DNA of 64,000 bases from Aspidapion aeneum (taxonomy: Eukaryota; Arthropoda; Insecta; Coleoptera; Brentidae). A program made the position numbers and the translations under genes. This document shows, piece after piece, positions 22,968 to 35,510 of this stretch (its first letter is position 1; each line of letters begins with the position of its first letter). The DNA is taken from contig OY755047.1 in assembly GCA_963576565.1 (NCBI GenBank), forward strand, positions 33,090,851-33,154,850, written 5' to 3'. The notes below the pieces were generated by a model. It was not told where the DNA came from. It saw only the letters and a program-made list of their open reading frames with translations, and made no database searches.

Positions 22968-24616
22968 TGCCATTTATTGTCTACGCCACTGCTTTGAAGT
23001 GACAAGTTTAGATAAACTTTGTTAAGGCTTCAGGGATCAACAGAATGTTGTTTTTTTTGCCTTTTTCTTGGCTGAACTTTTTTGCGGGGTGTGCAGCTAG
23101 GTGATTTTAACACTTTACAAAATAAATTTTTAGTCTTATTTTAAGAAAATTTGCTTTTGTTCATTATCAAGAAAAAATATAAAAAACATATAAAAATAAA
23201 AATATATATATTTTTTTATAACCGTTCCAAAAAAGAAAAAGCTACAGGCTACCAGAAAAGTTCCAACCAATAAAAGCCTTAATTTGTTTTTAAAATCTAT
23301 CAGCGGCTCAAAGTTTTTTTAAATTTATTCTAAATATCTTAAAGAGTGGGGGAGCAATTAATTCATAAATCGAATCTAAAGTTGGACATTTTAATAAAAA
23401 AAAATATTAAGTTAAAACTGTTAAAACTAGACTGAAATTTTCATTAATAACTTTTAGTCTTCCCCCGCAAAATGCAAACTTAAAATATTATCTTCTTACT
23501 TCTCTTAAAATTTGAACGTCGGAAACAAAGGTCAGTATTTCTCTATCTTTAACCCTTAAACCCCCCAAAACAGCAAATTTATTGATTTCTCGAAAAACGA
23601 AACCGTTGCTAATTACAGGCGATTTTGTAGAAATTTGCTAATTTGCAGCATGGCACACGCGAATATTCGTGTGCAAGGGACGCAAACCAAGCGCAGACAA
23701 AAAACACACGATGCCTCCTTGTTCTGTCTTTCTCATTCTGACAGCGACAGCGGGCTGCAGAATACAACGTCTTTAGAGAATCGAAAACGCTGCCTTTACA
23801 AAATTACAAACAAATATTAGTTAAGAAATGCGTGAGAATGCAGTATAATCGAAATATGTCTTTCGCAATATTTAGAATAAAAATTAATAAAAAAAGGGTT
23901 ATTTTAAATATGTACTTTTAATTTTACCTAGGGTAGGCAACGCCTTTCCGGCTACATTGTATACACGCGACTAGGGAGGAGGGGCATGGCACTCCCTAAA
24001 CAATCGACTTGTGCAGAAAGTGCCAGAGAAGAATAAATTTTAACCTTGAACCTACTGGTGGTCTTACTCCCTTGGGTTACACATGGTGATGTACTTTGGG
24101 TGAAAAATTAAAAATTACCATTGTGTAAGATTTTTATAAGAATAAAAAAAATTCAGTTAAAACAATCATTTAATTTAATGCCTTTGGATTTATACGAAAA
24201 ACTAATAAAAAAGAAGAAAAATGGCGCACCCCTCATCATTACTGTCATCCATGGCCACCGGTCTCTCAACAGCAGGAAGAAGGAGCTACAGCTGCAAATA
24301 ATCCACATTTCATTGCAATTTGCTGACAGGAATAGAACACCAACAAGTTTTACATTGAGTAGGTTTGCAATAATTTAGTATTAATACACTAAACAGCTCT
24401 ACGTTTAGGGCGAACGAACTACTACGATGGATTTTAATTACGGATTTGGATTACTGATCACGCCTACAGCCTTTGGACTACATTTTAGCCCGCTCGCACA
24501 TACAGCTACTTGTAGTCGTCACTGGTGGTAGCTACATGTTGCAGGCAGTTGGCAGATACGTTTATAAAATTTAATTCAGCCACCTCAGAGGCTGTATGTG
24601 CGCCGACTTCTAATAA
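22968..24616. other. intergenic; possible retroelement LTR remnant
   Basis: No gene is recognised. At 23,925-24,100 a GC-richer block runs through AATAAA (near 24,030) to 'gggttacacatggtgatg'. This is the arrangement of an LTR's polyadenylation signal and 3' edge followed by a TGG-type primer site. I see no partner LTR and no coding frame, so this is only a suggestion. A perfect short palindrome lies at about 23,648-23,673 (CACACGCGAATATTCGTGTG). Confidence 0.3.
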
Positions 24617-24618
24617 TA

Positions 24619-24883
24619 GGGACCTATTGCAATACGGCCAGGCAATAATTGGGCACTATTTTGACATGTTCCCATTGAAAACTGACAGTTGTTCTTTCAA
24701 AATTGACATACCTAAGTCGAATTTATAAATCCAGTCGTTTATTTTCCATTAATAGTGGCGGCACTATTAATTCCGGGTCTTATGATACACAAAGGCCTAA
24801 TTTTGAAAGAAGACAGCTGTAATGTGAAACTGTCAATATAGTGCCCGGCACAATTATTGCCTGGCCGTATTGCAATAGGTCCC
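24619..24883. mobile_element. 265-bp TA-flanked MITE
   Basis: Inverted ends of about 45 bp: GGGACCTATTGCAATACGGC on the left, and the same sequence on the opposite strand at the right. TA flanks both sides (24,617-24,618 and 24,884-24,885). The second inner block (GGCAATAATTGGGCACTAT against ATAGTGCCCGGCACAATTAT) also pairs. There is no coding potential beyond a chance frame. Probably Tc1/mariner-derived or another TA-targeting element. Confidence 0.8.
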
Positions 24884-24885
24884 TA

Positions 24886-25212
24886 ATATCTATAGAGATA
24901 CCTGCCCAAAATGAAGGACTGCAAGGTGCTGTATGTGTGCAAGTTGACTAATTTTTATTAGTTGTTTGTTATTCTCTAACGAAATATGAAATTCGTATTA
25001 AAAAAGGGATGAAATGCTATACAGCACCCTTCAAACAATAGGAATATTAAGTCGTGCTAAGTATTTCTATTACTTAACCTTGAGATTTGACAGATACCCA
25101 TGCGCACTTCATCAAGGTTACGTGCTTTAGCAACAACCAACACAGTACGTTATATTGAGACATCGGCAGTCTGCGTTCTCCCAACGTTGCCGTTGAAAAA
25201 TCACGATAGGTT
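24886..25212. other. intergenic, no gene recognised
   Basis: No domain, repeat pair or RNA gene seen. Confidence 0.35.
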
Positions 25213-26829
25213 GGGTAGGGGACAATTCGCCGCGGCCGATTCGCCGCGGCCGATTCGTCGCGGGCCGATTCGCCGCTGGAACAATTCTCCGCCGGCCGAT
25301 TCGCCGCGGGGACAATTTGCCGCGAGATTTTTTGTTTTATGATATTATCATTTTTTATTTAGCTTGACTTCATATAATAAATTTTTTATTTGTCTGATCA
25401 TAACTTTTTTCAAACTTTTCCAACTAGGTATTTGTGGTTAGTATTCAATTAAAATTTTTAGTTTATTTTGAAAATTAAATAAAATGGCGGATTCAAAATG
25501 GTGGATTTTCCCATTTATGAACCAATATGCATCAAATTCGGAACTCTGCGATCTTTTAGGTCGCTAATTAATATTTTTCACTGAAATTTAAAAAAAAACA
25601 AAATGGCGGATCTAAAATGGCGGACTTTTCCCATTTATAAACCGATTTGCAACAAACTGGGATCCTTGAGGTCGCTGATTATTATTTTTAACTTACACAA
25701 AAAAAAATCAAAATGGCGGATCAACAATGGCGGACTTTCCCATTTATGAACCAATATGCATCAAATTCGGAACTTTGGGGTGTTTCAGGTAGCTGATTAT
25801 GATTTCTAACTTAAAGTTAAAAAAACTCAAAATGGCGGATCCAAAATGGCGGATTTTTCCATTTATGTACTGATATGCATGAAACTCGGAAGTTTGCGAT
25901 CTTTCAGGTCGCTGATTATTATTTTTGACTTAAACTAAAAAAAATCAAAATGGCGGATCAAAAATGGCGGACTTTTTCATTTATGAACCAATATGCTTCA
26001 AATTCAAAACTTTAGGGTGTTTTAGGTAGCTGAGTGAGTGACATAATGTCCTTACAATATTTATAATAAAAGTACAGTTTTTTTGTACTAAAAAAATTTA
26101 TAAAATATTTTCCATTAAAAGTAGATTTTTTTGTAAAAAAAGATGTAAAAGGTTGTACTAAAAAAATAAAGAAAATACATTGCTCCGAGTTTGATGCAAA
26201 TCCGTTCATAAATGAAAAAATCGGCCATTTTGGATCCGCCATTTTGATTTTTTCTAGTTTAAGTTAGAAATAATAATCAGCGACCTTAAAGATCGCAAAG
26301 TTCCGAGTTTGATGCAAATCGGTTTATAAATGGAAAAATCCGCCATTTTGGAACCGCCATTTTGATGTTTTTTAAGTTTAAGTTAGAAATCATAATCAGA
26401 AACCTGAAGCACCCCAAAGTTCCGAATTTGATGCATATTGGTTTATAAATGGAAAAGTCCGCCATTTTGAATCCGCCATTTTGATTTTTTTAAAGTTTAA
26501 GTTAAAAGTCACAATCAGCGATCTAAAACACCCGAAAGTTCCGAATTTCATGCATATTGGTTCATAAATGGGAAAATCCGCCATTTTGGAACCGCCATTT
26601 TATTTATTTTTCAAAAAAAAAATTTATTGAATATTAACCACCTAGTTGGAAAAGTTTGAAAAAAGTTACGATCAGACAAATAAAAAATATATTATATGAA
26701 GTCAAGCTAAATAATAAATGATAATATCATAAAACAAAAAATCTCGCGGCGAATTGTCCCCGCGGCGAATCGGCCCGCGGCTAATCGGCCGCGGCGAATC
26801 GGCCGCGGCGAATTGTCCCATTCCCGAAA
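25213..26829. mobile_element. 1.6-kb foldback element with GC-rich tips and ATGGCGG repeats
   Basis: The outer arms (25,213-25,440 and 26,640-26,829) are inverted copies. Each begins GGGACAATTCGCCGCGGCC and carries several GCCGATTCGCCGC units, then an AT-rich stretch ('cttgacttcatataataaa' in one arm). The middle holds about five direct units of 110-120 bp, each with AAAATGGCGGA twice, followed by four units in the opposite direction, so the whole is a palindrome of tandem repeats. The GC-rich tips stand out sharply from their surroundings. No frame has a known domain. A shorter relative is at 37,594-38,062. Confidence 0.8.
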
Positions 26830-27779
26830 AGGTTAATGAGCCCATTACAAATTTCTGTTCTGATCATAGTCTTTGTCAACATGCGCTTTAAAACAGCGTA
26901 AAGTTTTTTTGTTTCCTTTCAAGGGGAATTAAATAAAAAATGCTCCCACATGATTAAGGTCAACAAATAGAATCAATGGGAACTAGCTAGTTTAAAATAA
27001 CCCGGTTTTGTTACCTTATATTTTGTTATTGGTAGATGGTCACGTATATATATACTAAAACCAATATTTTGAACGAAAGCTACATCAGACCTACGTTCGT
27101 AATTAAAGCAGAACAGCATTTCAATATCCCTTTTAAATTACGTACCTTTACAATTTTACCATCATTTCTGCCTTAGAGTAAGAAAACTTACTTAAGTAGA
27201 AAACTTACTTAAGTTTTCGGGTAATCTTGGTCGGAACGCGCCAACACTGCGTGCAAGTGACGCTCCAAGAACGTGCCGTTTCAGAAGCGTATCACGAAAA
27301 AATAGACTTCTTATTTTTGCACAAACCAGTATTTTCATCTCATTTATACACGGGATTTTTATTACGAACTGCGTAGCAATAAATCGCAGGGTTAAAATTC
27401 ATATACATAATCAATGAGTATATGACCCATATAGAGTGGCAGCCGGCGAGCTTTGCAACATTGAGGGGCAGATGGCGCTGAAATAAATTCGTCTATAGTT
27501 CACATCACATTCACATCGGCACTAATTTGCTGTTTTCACGTAAAATGTCGAAAGCGCATACTCTGGGGCTCTTTTGTTCCAGAGATTTTTGTCGCCGGTT
27601 ACGTGGCAATAATATATTTTTAGTGACATGCCTTTGATACGGAAATTCTTGAATTGTCAATTAGATGTGTGACTTTAGTTATGACCTGCAACGCCACCCC
27701 CCACCCAGTCACATGTTTCCTTGAGGGACAAACAATAAGTTAGAAAACGTTTTTCGTGGGTTATGGGACAAGGCAATAA
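26830..27779. other. intergenic, no gene recognised
   Basis: No supported gene. A short direct repeat (AAAACTTACTTAAGT twice, about 27,183-27,216) is the only structure I noticed. Confidence 0.35.
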
Positions 27780-28625
27780 AAACTAAATGAATAAGTAGAC
27801 AAAAGGGCACTACAACTAAAAGAAGACATCATTTGACGTGACTTAAAGGACAAGAAGCGATTCTATAGTTTTCCTCTTTGAGTCGAATAAGCGCGCTCTT
27901 TCTCTTTTATAGCTTTAGAAAAAGGCTCTTGCATCAAAATAATTTGAAGAGAATCTAACTTATTAGTTTGCTGTTCGTATCCGTGGATCATAATGAAAAG
28001 GTTTTTCGTGGGTTATGGGATAAGGTAATAAAAACTCCTAGTATTTTTTAGGACGTTTCATCGATTATCTAGACTTTCTCAACCGTCAGAATTTTTTAGA
28101 GTTTTACCATAAGACTACTATCGCAGGACAACAGGCTCATCTTCTCAAAAAACATTATATATATTTTTTTTAAAAAACAACCAATTATATTATTAATTAT
28201 ATTATTGTTTAAAAAAATATATAAAATGTTTGTTGGGAAGACGAGCGTGTTCTTCTGCTAAAGTAGTCTTAGTGCAAAACTCTAAAAAATTCTGACGGTT
28301 TAGAAAGTCTAGATAGTCGACGAAACGTCCCAAAAAATACTAGGAGTTTTTATTACCTTATCCCATAACCCACGAAAAACCTTTTCATTATGATCTACGG
28401 ATACGAACAGCAAACTAATAAGTTAGATTCTCTTCAAATTAATTTCAAGCAAGAGTCTTTTTCTAAAGCTTTAAAAGAGAAAGAGCGCGCTTATTTGACT
28501 CAAAGAGGAAAACTATAGAATCGCTTCTTCAAATGATGTCTTTGAAAATTGATCATTAGGCTTCACATCCTCTTCTTTTAGTTGTAGTGTCCGTTTGCCT
28601 ACTTATTCATTCGAGTCATTTAAAG
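27780..28625. repeat. long palindrome, arms about 400 bp
   Basis: The left arm begins near 'aaatgaataagtagacaaaa' (27,784) and the right arm ends at 'gcctacttattcattcg' (about 28,598-28,614). The arms stay collinear through 'agcgattctatagttttcct', 'ttttcgtgggttatggga' and 'attttttagagttttaccat'. The centre is an AT-only loop near 28,170-28,210. The arms differ by substitutions and small indels, so this is an aged foldback element or inverted duplication. Non-coding. Confidence 0.8.
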
Positions 28626-29869
28626 AAATAAGGTAAAAGCTTTCCTTTCCCTGTCAACAACAACAAAAGAAATACTAAGACTTGTTTGTTGATAGATTAC
28701 GATGATGATGACATTAATGACGGTCCCTAAAACTGGGGGTTGATTCTTGAATATCATAGAAAAGATAGCACAAAACATTTATAGAAATACCAGAGAAAAA
28801 TAGTGTCACGTGGACAAGCGAGCAAACGTGACTTCACGGCGGACTAAGCCCGAGCTTCAAGCAACGATTCGTTGTGTTTTTCTGCTTCAGAGCAGGTGTG
28901 CCATCACCTAGGAAACTGAATAAATTAAAAGCTTTAACCGTGTTTGCCGTGAATTAGGGTACACCCGCCAGTTTGTGTGAAAGCATTTCACGCTGCTGTT
29001 GATCAAAGAAAAGTTACTGTGTGATATATCCTACAATATTTAAGAATCAGCCCGGTCATGTAATAAAATGGAAGGAAAAATAGTCCAAAGGCTGTAACCA
29101 AGTGATAATTGACACATTAATTCACAAAAGTAAAAGTAATTAGTACTAATAGAGGAAAGATTAGTAGTAAGTAACACCGAACACCAAATTGAAACTGTCC
29201 AAATTATACTTTTTACACCAAATTTTACAGTACGTGTTGTTTTTTTGTTCAAGCCAATATCTTTGCTAGTAAAACTCTAGCATATCTATTAAAAGATTGC
29301 AATAAACATTTTTATGTTACTAATAAAAAAAAAGATTTGAAAAAAATTCAAAATAAAAAACATTTTTTTTTAATGTTCTGCGGTAAGATTTATTATATTA
29401 TAAATTTTTCTTTTTTTAAACTCCGAAATTTTTATTATCCTGGCAAAAATGTGAAACTTGGAAAACCTATATTTTTTTATCTAACAGAAGATATTGCTTG
29501 AAATTAAAAATTCAACACATACTAGATCGCACGACACCGAAATTCTTACTGTGACGATTTCTGTTTAGTGTTTTTCTTAAATTGATATCCCGCACTTATT
29601 CACTATCACTGTTTAATTAATTAGGTATGCTTTTAGAAATGTTTACATTTATAAATATTTTTTAATTTAATTTAAATTATTAATTACATTACTTCCTTTT
29701 CTAATATCGATTTTTGGTCATATATTTGATAGTAAGATTTTGTTGCCTAAAACAATATTAATAAAATAAGTTTCTTAAATTATGATTTTATCCTATGTAA
29801 GTGTAGTCAATCGACAAATCGTGCTTTGGATGACGAGCGTGTTATCGACTCGACTGAAAAATGATGTGT
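28626..29869. other. intergenic, no gene recognised
   Basis: AT-rich. No domain-bearing frame or repeat pair was found. Confidence 0.35.
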
Positions 29870-30019
29870 CACAGCCCCCTTAAATTAACAAGCCCAATCC
29901 TTTTTTGAAATACCAAGGTCTGTGGAGGATAGGTTACCTGGTAATTTTCTGACCAATCAGAACCAGTTGTTGAAGCGGGAATTGAAGTCACCCGGAGTGC
30001 CCATTTATGGGGACAAACT

Positions 30020-31640
30020 TCGACCGAAAACTTACCATTTGACAACACTGATATCGCATTTTTTGGCCAAATCTTTGTTCTAATAGAAATAGAAAACGAG
30101 AAAGCGGAACGCGTCGAAATTTTGAGGGGTAGTCTTTTAAAGCATATTTAACAAACGTATCTTAGCAGTTTTTTGCAAAATCATTTTATTCAAAAAATAA
30201 AAAAAAAGTTATGGCTAAAACACAACAAATATTTTAAAACAATGTTTGGCATTTAAGTAGCCTAGTTGTGTTATAGAAAACTGTAGTGAAATTGTTTCGA
30301 TTCTTGTATTTTTTGGAAATGTACAAAAGAAAATCAAAAATCTAACAAGATACGTTTGAAGATTTAAAAAAAATCTTGCACATCAAAAGAAATAATGTTT
30401 CAACTAGTTTTTTATAAAAGAGATCTATTAGGATTTACAAAGGCGTGCTCAATTTTATATTTGCTGCAGGACACCAAATCAGACAAGAGCCATCAACCTT
30501 CTGACTGAAGCGCCACCCCCATATACCTGGGGCAAGTGAATTCGATTGAGAAAATTTAACTAAGATCACGTGACCCAGATTTTTACATTATTTTCAGATA
30601 TTTTGAATAAATAAAATGTCGTTTAATATAAGTTAAATGATTATAAGAAGGTATTTAAAGACATACAATTTTTTCTATTTACAAAACGTTTTTTAAGGGC
30701 TGGCCATAAAATCACGGGATTACGAACCAATTTATAAGATAGTTTTTGACAATTAGTATATTGCTCAGTTAACAGAAGCTTGTGCTTAACTTCGCTGGAA
30801 ATAAAGCCCTTTTCATTTATTTATTTACTTATTACATAGCAAGAGAAGAAAGTGACAAATTTCACACGAGCGTGAGAAAGTTACTTTCTGTCGAGTTATG
30901 GAGCTATTTTTCCCACGGACACTGTTGAACTATACTAATTTTTGTAAAAATTGGTGTTTAATTTTGCGTAAATCAAGTAAAACTGCTTTTTCGCACATGT
31001 GTGGGAAAGTAGTTTGTAACACATGTGCAAAAAAGTATTGTGACAGTTAAACACTTTCCATACATGTGCCGAAGTTCTGAAAGTACTTGTCACACATGTG
31101 CGAAAAAATTTCTGCACCCTGGTGTGTTTCTGAGGATGCAAATCGTGTAACATCCAACATTTTGGGTCTACTACGTTATACCTCGATGCTTGAAAATGGG
31201 TGTTTCTTTTTTTAATGATAAGTTGAGGTCGTTTTATACTGTTTTCAAGAAAAAAAATGCGGATTTTTCGCATTTTTTTTAGAAATTTCAAAATTAAAAA
31301 ATTAGTAAAAACTCATACAAATTGCTATAGAAAGATTTTATTTGACGTATTTCGAGAAAGAGAGGGACGGCTCACAATCGACTGAGCTTTAAATAAATGG
31401 TAATTTAGCCAAAGATAAGGTGACCAACTGTCTGGCAAGAGGCGATAAAAAGTTATGGTTTTTTAGAAATGTATTTACGCATAGAAAAATGGTTACACCA
31501 TATTTTTGAAATCTAACGTTCGACCTTACATTTTGCTCCAACATTTTAATTTGTCGCGCATTTTTGACTCCGTAAAATCGTCCAAAATCGACTATTGAGC
31601 ATTTATAATGAAAAAAATGCAGAAACAATTATGATAATGA
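30020..31640. other. interior of the 7-kb element, no gene recognised
   Basis: A 118-codon minus-strand frame (30,935-31,291) has no known domain. It overlaps a stretch (30,985-31,110) in which CACATGTG-type palindromes recur five times, so it is more likely repeat than gene. An (ATTT)n tract at 30,814-30,835 follows AAATAAAG and could be the tail of a short retroelement. Confidence 0.35.
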
Positions 31641-31649
31641 TGATTTACA

Positions 31650-31905
31650 GAAATTCAGCAGTTCGGTTTGGTTCGGTTTGGGTCGATCTTAGATTAGGTT
31701 GGTTGTGTTTTAAAGTAATTCAGCAGGAGTCGGCTGCGCTGACTCCTGCTGGATTACTTTAAGACCCAACAAACCTAACCTAAAACCAAACCGAACGCAA
31801 CTTAACTGAACCAAAACGAACCGAACCGAAACGAACAGAACCGAACCGAATCGAACCGAACCGAACCGAACCGAACTGAACGGAACCGAACCGAACCGTA
31901 CCGCA
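31650..31905. repeat. hairpin with (CCGAA)n arm
   Basis: The sequence folds about a centre near 31,735 (CAGCAGGAGTC against GACTCCTGCTG). The left arm's 'ggttcggtttggttcgg' type pairs with the long (CCGAA)n run on the right (31,800-31,900). The repetitive frame in it (GSVRFGSV units) is a by-product of the pentanucleotide repeat. Confidence 0.7.
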
Positions 31906-31985
31906 CAAGCAATAAGCAAGAATCGGCTGCGCCGATTCTTGGTGAATAGTTTTAAATAAATAATTTCCTATAATTTGGGCCTTTA

Positions 31986-32091
31986 ACCCTCAGATGCCCC
32001 GTAACAAGGCTTTGCTAATCCATTTTCAATCTTTGTTGTTTTGTATGTGAGCAACAAGGACTTAATCGCGATTAATTGCATCTGAGGGTAA
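31986..32091. mobile_element. about 100-bp hairpin element, TTAA-like flank
   Basis: CCCTCAGATGC at 31,988 is mirrored by GCATCTGAGGG at about 32,077-32,087. The left side is preceded by TTAA and the right side is followed by TAAG. TTAA next to a CCCT tip is the piggyBac pattern, but the element is very short and the right TTAA is not intact. Confidence 0.35.
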
Positions 32092-32986
32092 GTCAGCGTA
32101 AGCAAATCGAATTGGGAAATTTGATATGGCCGAATGACCCGGAAACAGTTGGCCCAGCAAAAAATTTCTATCAATGTGTCAAAACATCTGTGGGAAGGTC
32201 AAGTGTACAAATTTTCAAATTATGTGAAAAAACACGAAAATCTAGGTATGTAATTAATTTAAAATTGTTAAATTATTAATCCTAAGCTAATTTACAAATT
32301 TATGTCGAAAATTTGACGATGCAGTGATAGAAATTGATTTTTTTCAACCAAAACAAGTCAGAGAAAATCACTATGCAACGTTTTTTAAAAAAATATTTAA
32401 AAAAAAAACCATACTTTTTTTTTAATTTCCCGTATCTAAATCGACTAAAAATAGTCCAAAGAATCATTTCCATACAAAAAAATCGTTATATAGGGCGTTT
32501 TGACGAGCGAGGTATAACGTAGTAGAACCGGTACAATATTTTTTCTACGAGGTTGTGGAAACAAAAATAAAGTACTACAATAAAACCAACTCATTTATTA
32601 TATGTAATTTACAATGATTGCCGAAACCCTTACTTCTTATCCTGTGCAGCATCTGTAGATCAGGAGATTTTCGTTTTCATATTCTGGATCAATGATATCG
32701 GAAGGTCTTTAAATATATTTTGCTCTAGATGTATTTGGAGGCAGGCTCATAGTAACATTATGTGTTCCATCCTATTCTGGCTAAGTCTTCTTCGGGATTA
32801 TCGGTATTTTCTATCACAGTAAATAAACACTTTTTTTCTATTTTTATTTATAAGATGAAATGTCATCCCCTGGTTTTTGACAAAAAAATAGGCTTTGTTA
32901 TTTACTCTATTCTTTTATTTTTTTTTGTTGCTATTGGAAAACTAGCCGCCCACTCGTGTTTTTAGGCAAAAATTAACGTCAGTGTC
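32092..32986. other. interior of the 7-kb element, no gene recognised
   Basis: Only short frames without domains are present. No repeat pair was noticed. Confidence 0.3.
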
Positions 32987-33600
32987 AAAAAATGTCTTGT
33001 TTTCTTGTCATTCCTAAAATTTTAGTAAGGCCCACAATTTAGAAACCGAATAGGTGTCCCTACGACTCTAGGGTCACTGCATCCTGGAAGCCTGGCGTCT
33101 CCAGGGGTAGCGACACCTAATATAACCTCATTTACGAAAAACGCAAATCTGACACTGTCAGGAGCGTAGCTTTTTTTATGTTCAAAAAAATTAAATGGAT
33201 TACAAATGTTACGTAAAGAACTGTCCGTCACACCCGGTTTATATACATTTGACTGTCCAAATAAACAAACCTAAAAAAACAGTTTTTTATGATTTCAATA
33301 TTTATTAGACCCACACAGTGCAAAAAACCAAAAATATAGTTTGCATGTTTTATATATATTCCAAAATATAGAAAACTATTATGTTGGGTTTTGTATAATT
33401 TAGTAAATTTCTTTATGCTCTCCAGGGAATAAAAGTGTACGTATAACCCCTTTTTCCATGGGCTAAGGTAGTATTTCTTGTCCCCAGTGATTGAAAGTAT
33501 TTTCTTTAAAATCATAAAGACAAAATATAGGTTTTTGGATTATTTTATTTTATCATAGTACAAAAAACAAAAAGGAATCAAGATATATACACGATAACGT

Positions 33601-33853
33601 TTATTTTGTTGCTTCCAGCTTGCCGTAAGCTAACTGTACTTTGCTGATGACTTGGTTCCTTTCGATTGTTATTGTGTCCTTCGGCATAGAATATTGCTTC
33701 CATATAAACAAAGCATTTAACTTTCTAGACTTCTCCAGGATGTAAACCTTTTCGGTGAAATTTTTGAAATTCTGTTTATTGCATCATTTTCGGTACTGAA
33801 AGCTGCTTTCTTCGGTGGCCTTTTTCATGCCCATCTCAAAGTAAGAATATGCT
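33601..33853 (-). pseudogene. unidentified coding-like remnant, duplicate copy 1
   Basis: The minus strand can be read as about 84 codons, from AYSYFEMGMKKATEE to the terminal VQLAYGKLEATK before TAA, with one internal TGA after QYRK. The stretch is rich in charged residues and looks more protein-like than its AT-rich surroundings. I do not recognise the family. It could be the end of a host-gene fragment captured by the repeat, or chance. Copy two preserves the same reading. Confidence 0.25.
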
Positions 33854-34602
33854 TATTTTTTGGTCCCTTGTTTTTCCCATCTTTGAGAAATGTAATTCGA
33901 ACTTTTTCTCGATTAAACTTATTTAGTTTGTTATGAAATAAATATTATTTTTCCACATTGTTTGTTAGCATCTCACTGACATTTGTTTAAAAAATGTCTT
34001 GTTTTCTTGTCATTCCTAAAATTTTAGTAAGGCCCACAATTTAGAAACCGAATAGGTGTCCCTACGACTCTAGGGTCACTGCATCCTGGAAGCCTGGCGT
34101 CTCCAGGGGTAGCGACACCAAATATAACCTCATTTACGAAAAACGCAAATCTGACACTGTCAGGAGCGTAGCTTTTTTTATGTTCAAAAAAATTAAATGG
34201 ATTACAAATGTTACGTAAAGAACTGTCCGTCACACCCGGTGTATATACATTTGACTGTCCAAATAAACAAACCTAGAAAAACAGTTTTTTATGATTTCAA
34301 TATTTATTAGACCCACACAGTGCAAAAAACCAAAAATATAGTTTGCATGTTTTATATATATTCTAAAATATAGAAAACTATTATGTTGGGTTTTGTATCA
34401 TTTAATAAATTTCTTTATGCTCTCCAGGGAATAAAAGTTTACGTTTAACCCCTTTTTCCATGGCCTAAGGTAGTATTTCTTGTCCCCAGTGATTGAAAGT
34501 AATTTCTTTAAAATCATAAAGGCAAAATATAGGTTTTTGGATTATTTTATTTTATCATAGTACAAAAAACAAAAAGGAATCAAGATATATACACGATAAC
34601 GT

Positions 34603-34855
34603 TTATTTTGTTGCTTCCAGCTTGCCGTAAGCTAACTGTACTTTGCTGATGACTTGGTTCGTTTCGATTGTTATTGTGTCCTTCGGCATAGAATATTGCT
34701 TCCATATAAACAAAGCATTTAACTTTCTAGACTTCTCCAGGATGTAAACCTTTTCGGTGAAATTTTTGAAATTCTGTTTATTGCATCATTTTCGGTACTG
34801 AAAGCTGCTTTCTTCGGTGGCCTTTTTCATGCCCATCTCAAAGTAAGAATATGCT
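34603..34855 (-). pseudogene. unidentified coding-like remnant, duplicate copy 2
   Basis: Second copy of the preceding fragment, offset by exactly 1,002 bp, with the same internal TGA and the same terminal TAA. Shared defects show the stop arose before the tandem duplication. Confidence 0.25.
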
Positions 34856-35154
34856 TATTTTTTGGTCCCTTGTTTTTCCCATCTTTGAGAAATGTAATTC
34901 GAACTGTTTCTCGACTAAACTTATTTAGTTTGTTATGAAATAAATATTATTTTTTCCACATTATTTGTTAGCATCTCACTGACTTTTGTTTAATGTAATG
35001 CCATGGCAACTATCACTGCCCACTGTTTTATTATATACGGGGGGTTGACATGCTAATACTACAGTATGGTAAGTGGTTTAATACCTATTTATTTAGTTTA
35101 TGATTATTATTATTTTTAGTATATAAAAATAATAATAAGCATTAAAGTCCCTTT

Positions 35155-35510
35155 TAGTCACTTAGCAAATTATATCCCTCCTTCCAATCGGGCATAAAAA
35201 TTCCCGCCGTGGGATTAAAAGTAAACACTGTACGGCCTAGGTTTATAATATACCTACTATTATTTTTATTAGTGTTAAAAAAAAAGCGGGCGGCGAAGCA
35301 AACTTCGAAAGTACAAAAGGTCGAAAATACAAAAGATTGAAAAACAAAAGGTCCAAACAAAGATCGAAAGTAGCTACACTGTAATGATTGCAAAACAAAG
35401 TAAGAGACACACAGGTACAGACACACACACACACTCATAGAAAAGTTTTTAAAAAATCAACATCCAATAAGGTAGGTATTTTTTTGGGCAGCAACACGAC
35501 GGCTCGCAAA
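35155..35510. other. spacer between duplication and foldback; no gene
   Basis: The sequence has runs of AAAGGTC and AAAGAT-type repeats (35,315-35,375) and a short (AC)n tract near 35,420-35,434. The minus-strand frames here are translations of these repeats. No gene is supported. Confidence 0.4.

Larger units (their letters stand above)
32987..34992. repeat. tandem duplication of a 1,002-bp unit
   Basis: Copy one (32,987-33,988) and copy two (33,989-34,992) begin AAAAAATGTCTTGTTTTCTT and end with GCATCTCACTGAC. They are nearly identical; the differences I saw are scattered single bases and one extra T. A 60-70 bp piece of the unit ('gggtagcgacac', 'tccaggatgcagtgaccct') also occurs in inverse orientation at 36,374-36,440, so the unit is part of a wider repeat family. 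Confidence 0.9.

Noticed and set aside
30935..31291. 118-codon minus-strand frame
   Set aside because: No recognisable domain, and it overlaps the CACATGTG repeats; probably a chance frame in AT-rich DNA.
31710..31919. Protein with GSVRFGSV repeats
   Set aside because: It is a translation of the (CCGAA)n hairpin arm.
32987..34992. LTR pair flanking an element
   Set aside because: The two 1-kb copies are directly adjacent with no interior, so this is a tandem duplication. They lack TG...CA tips and a target duplication.
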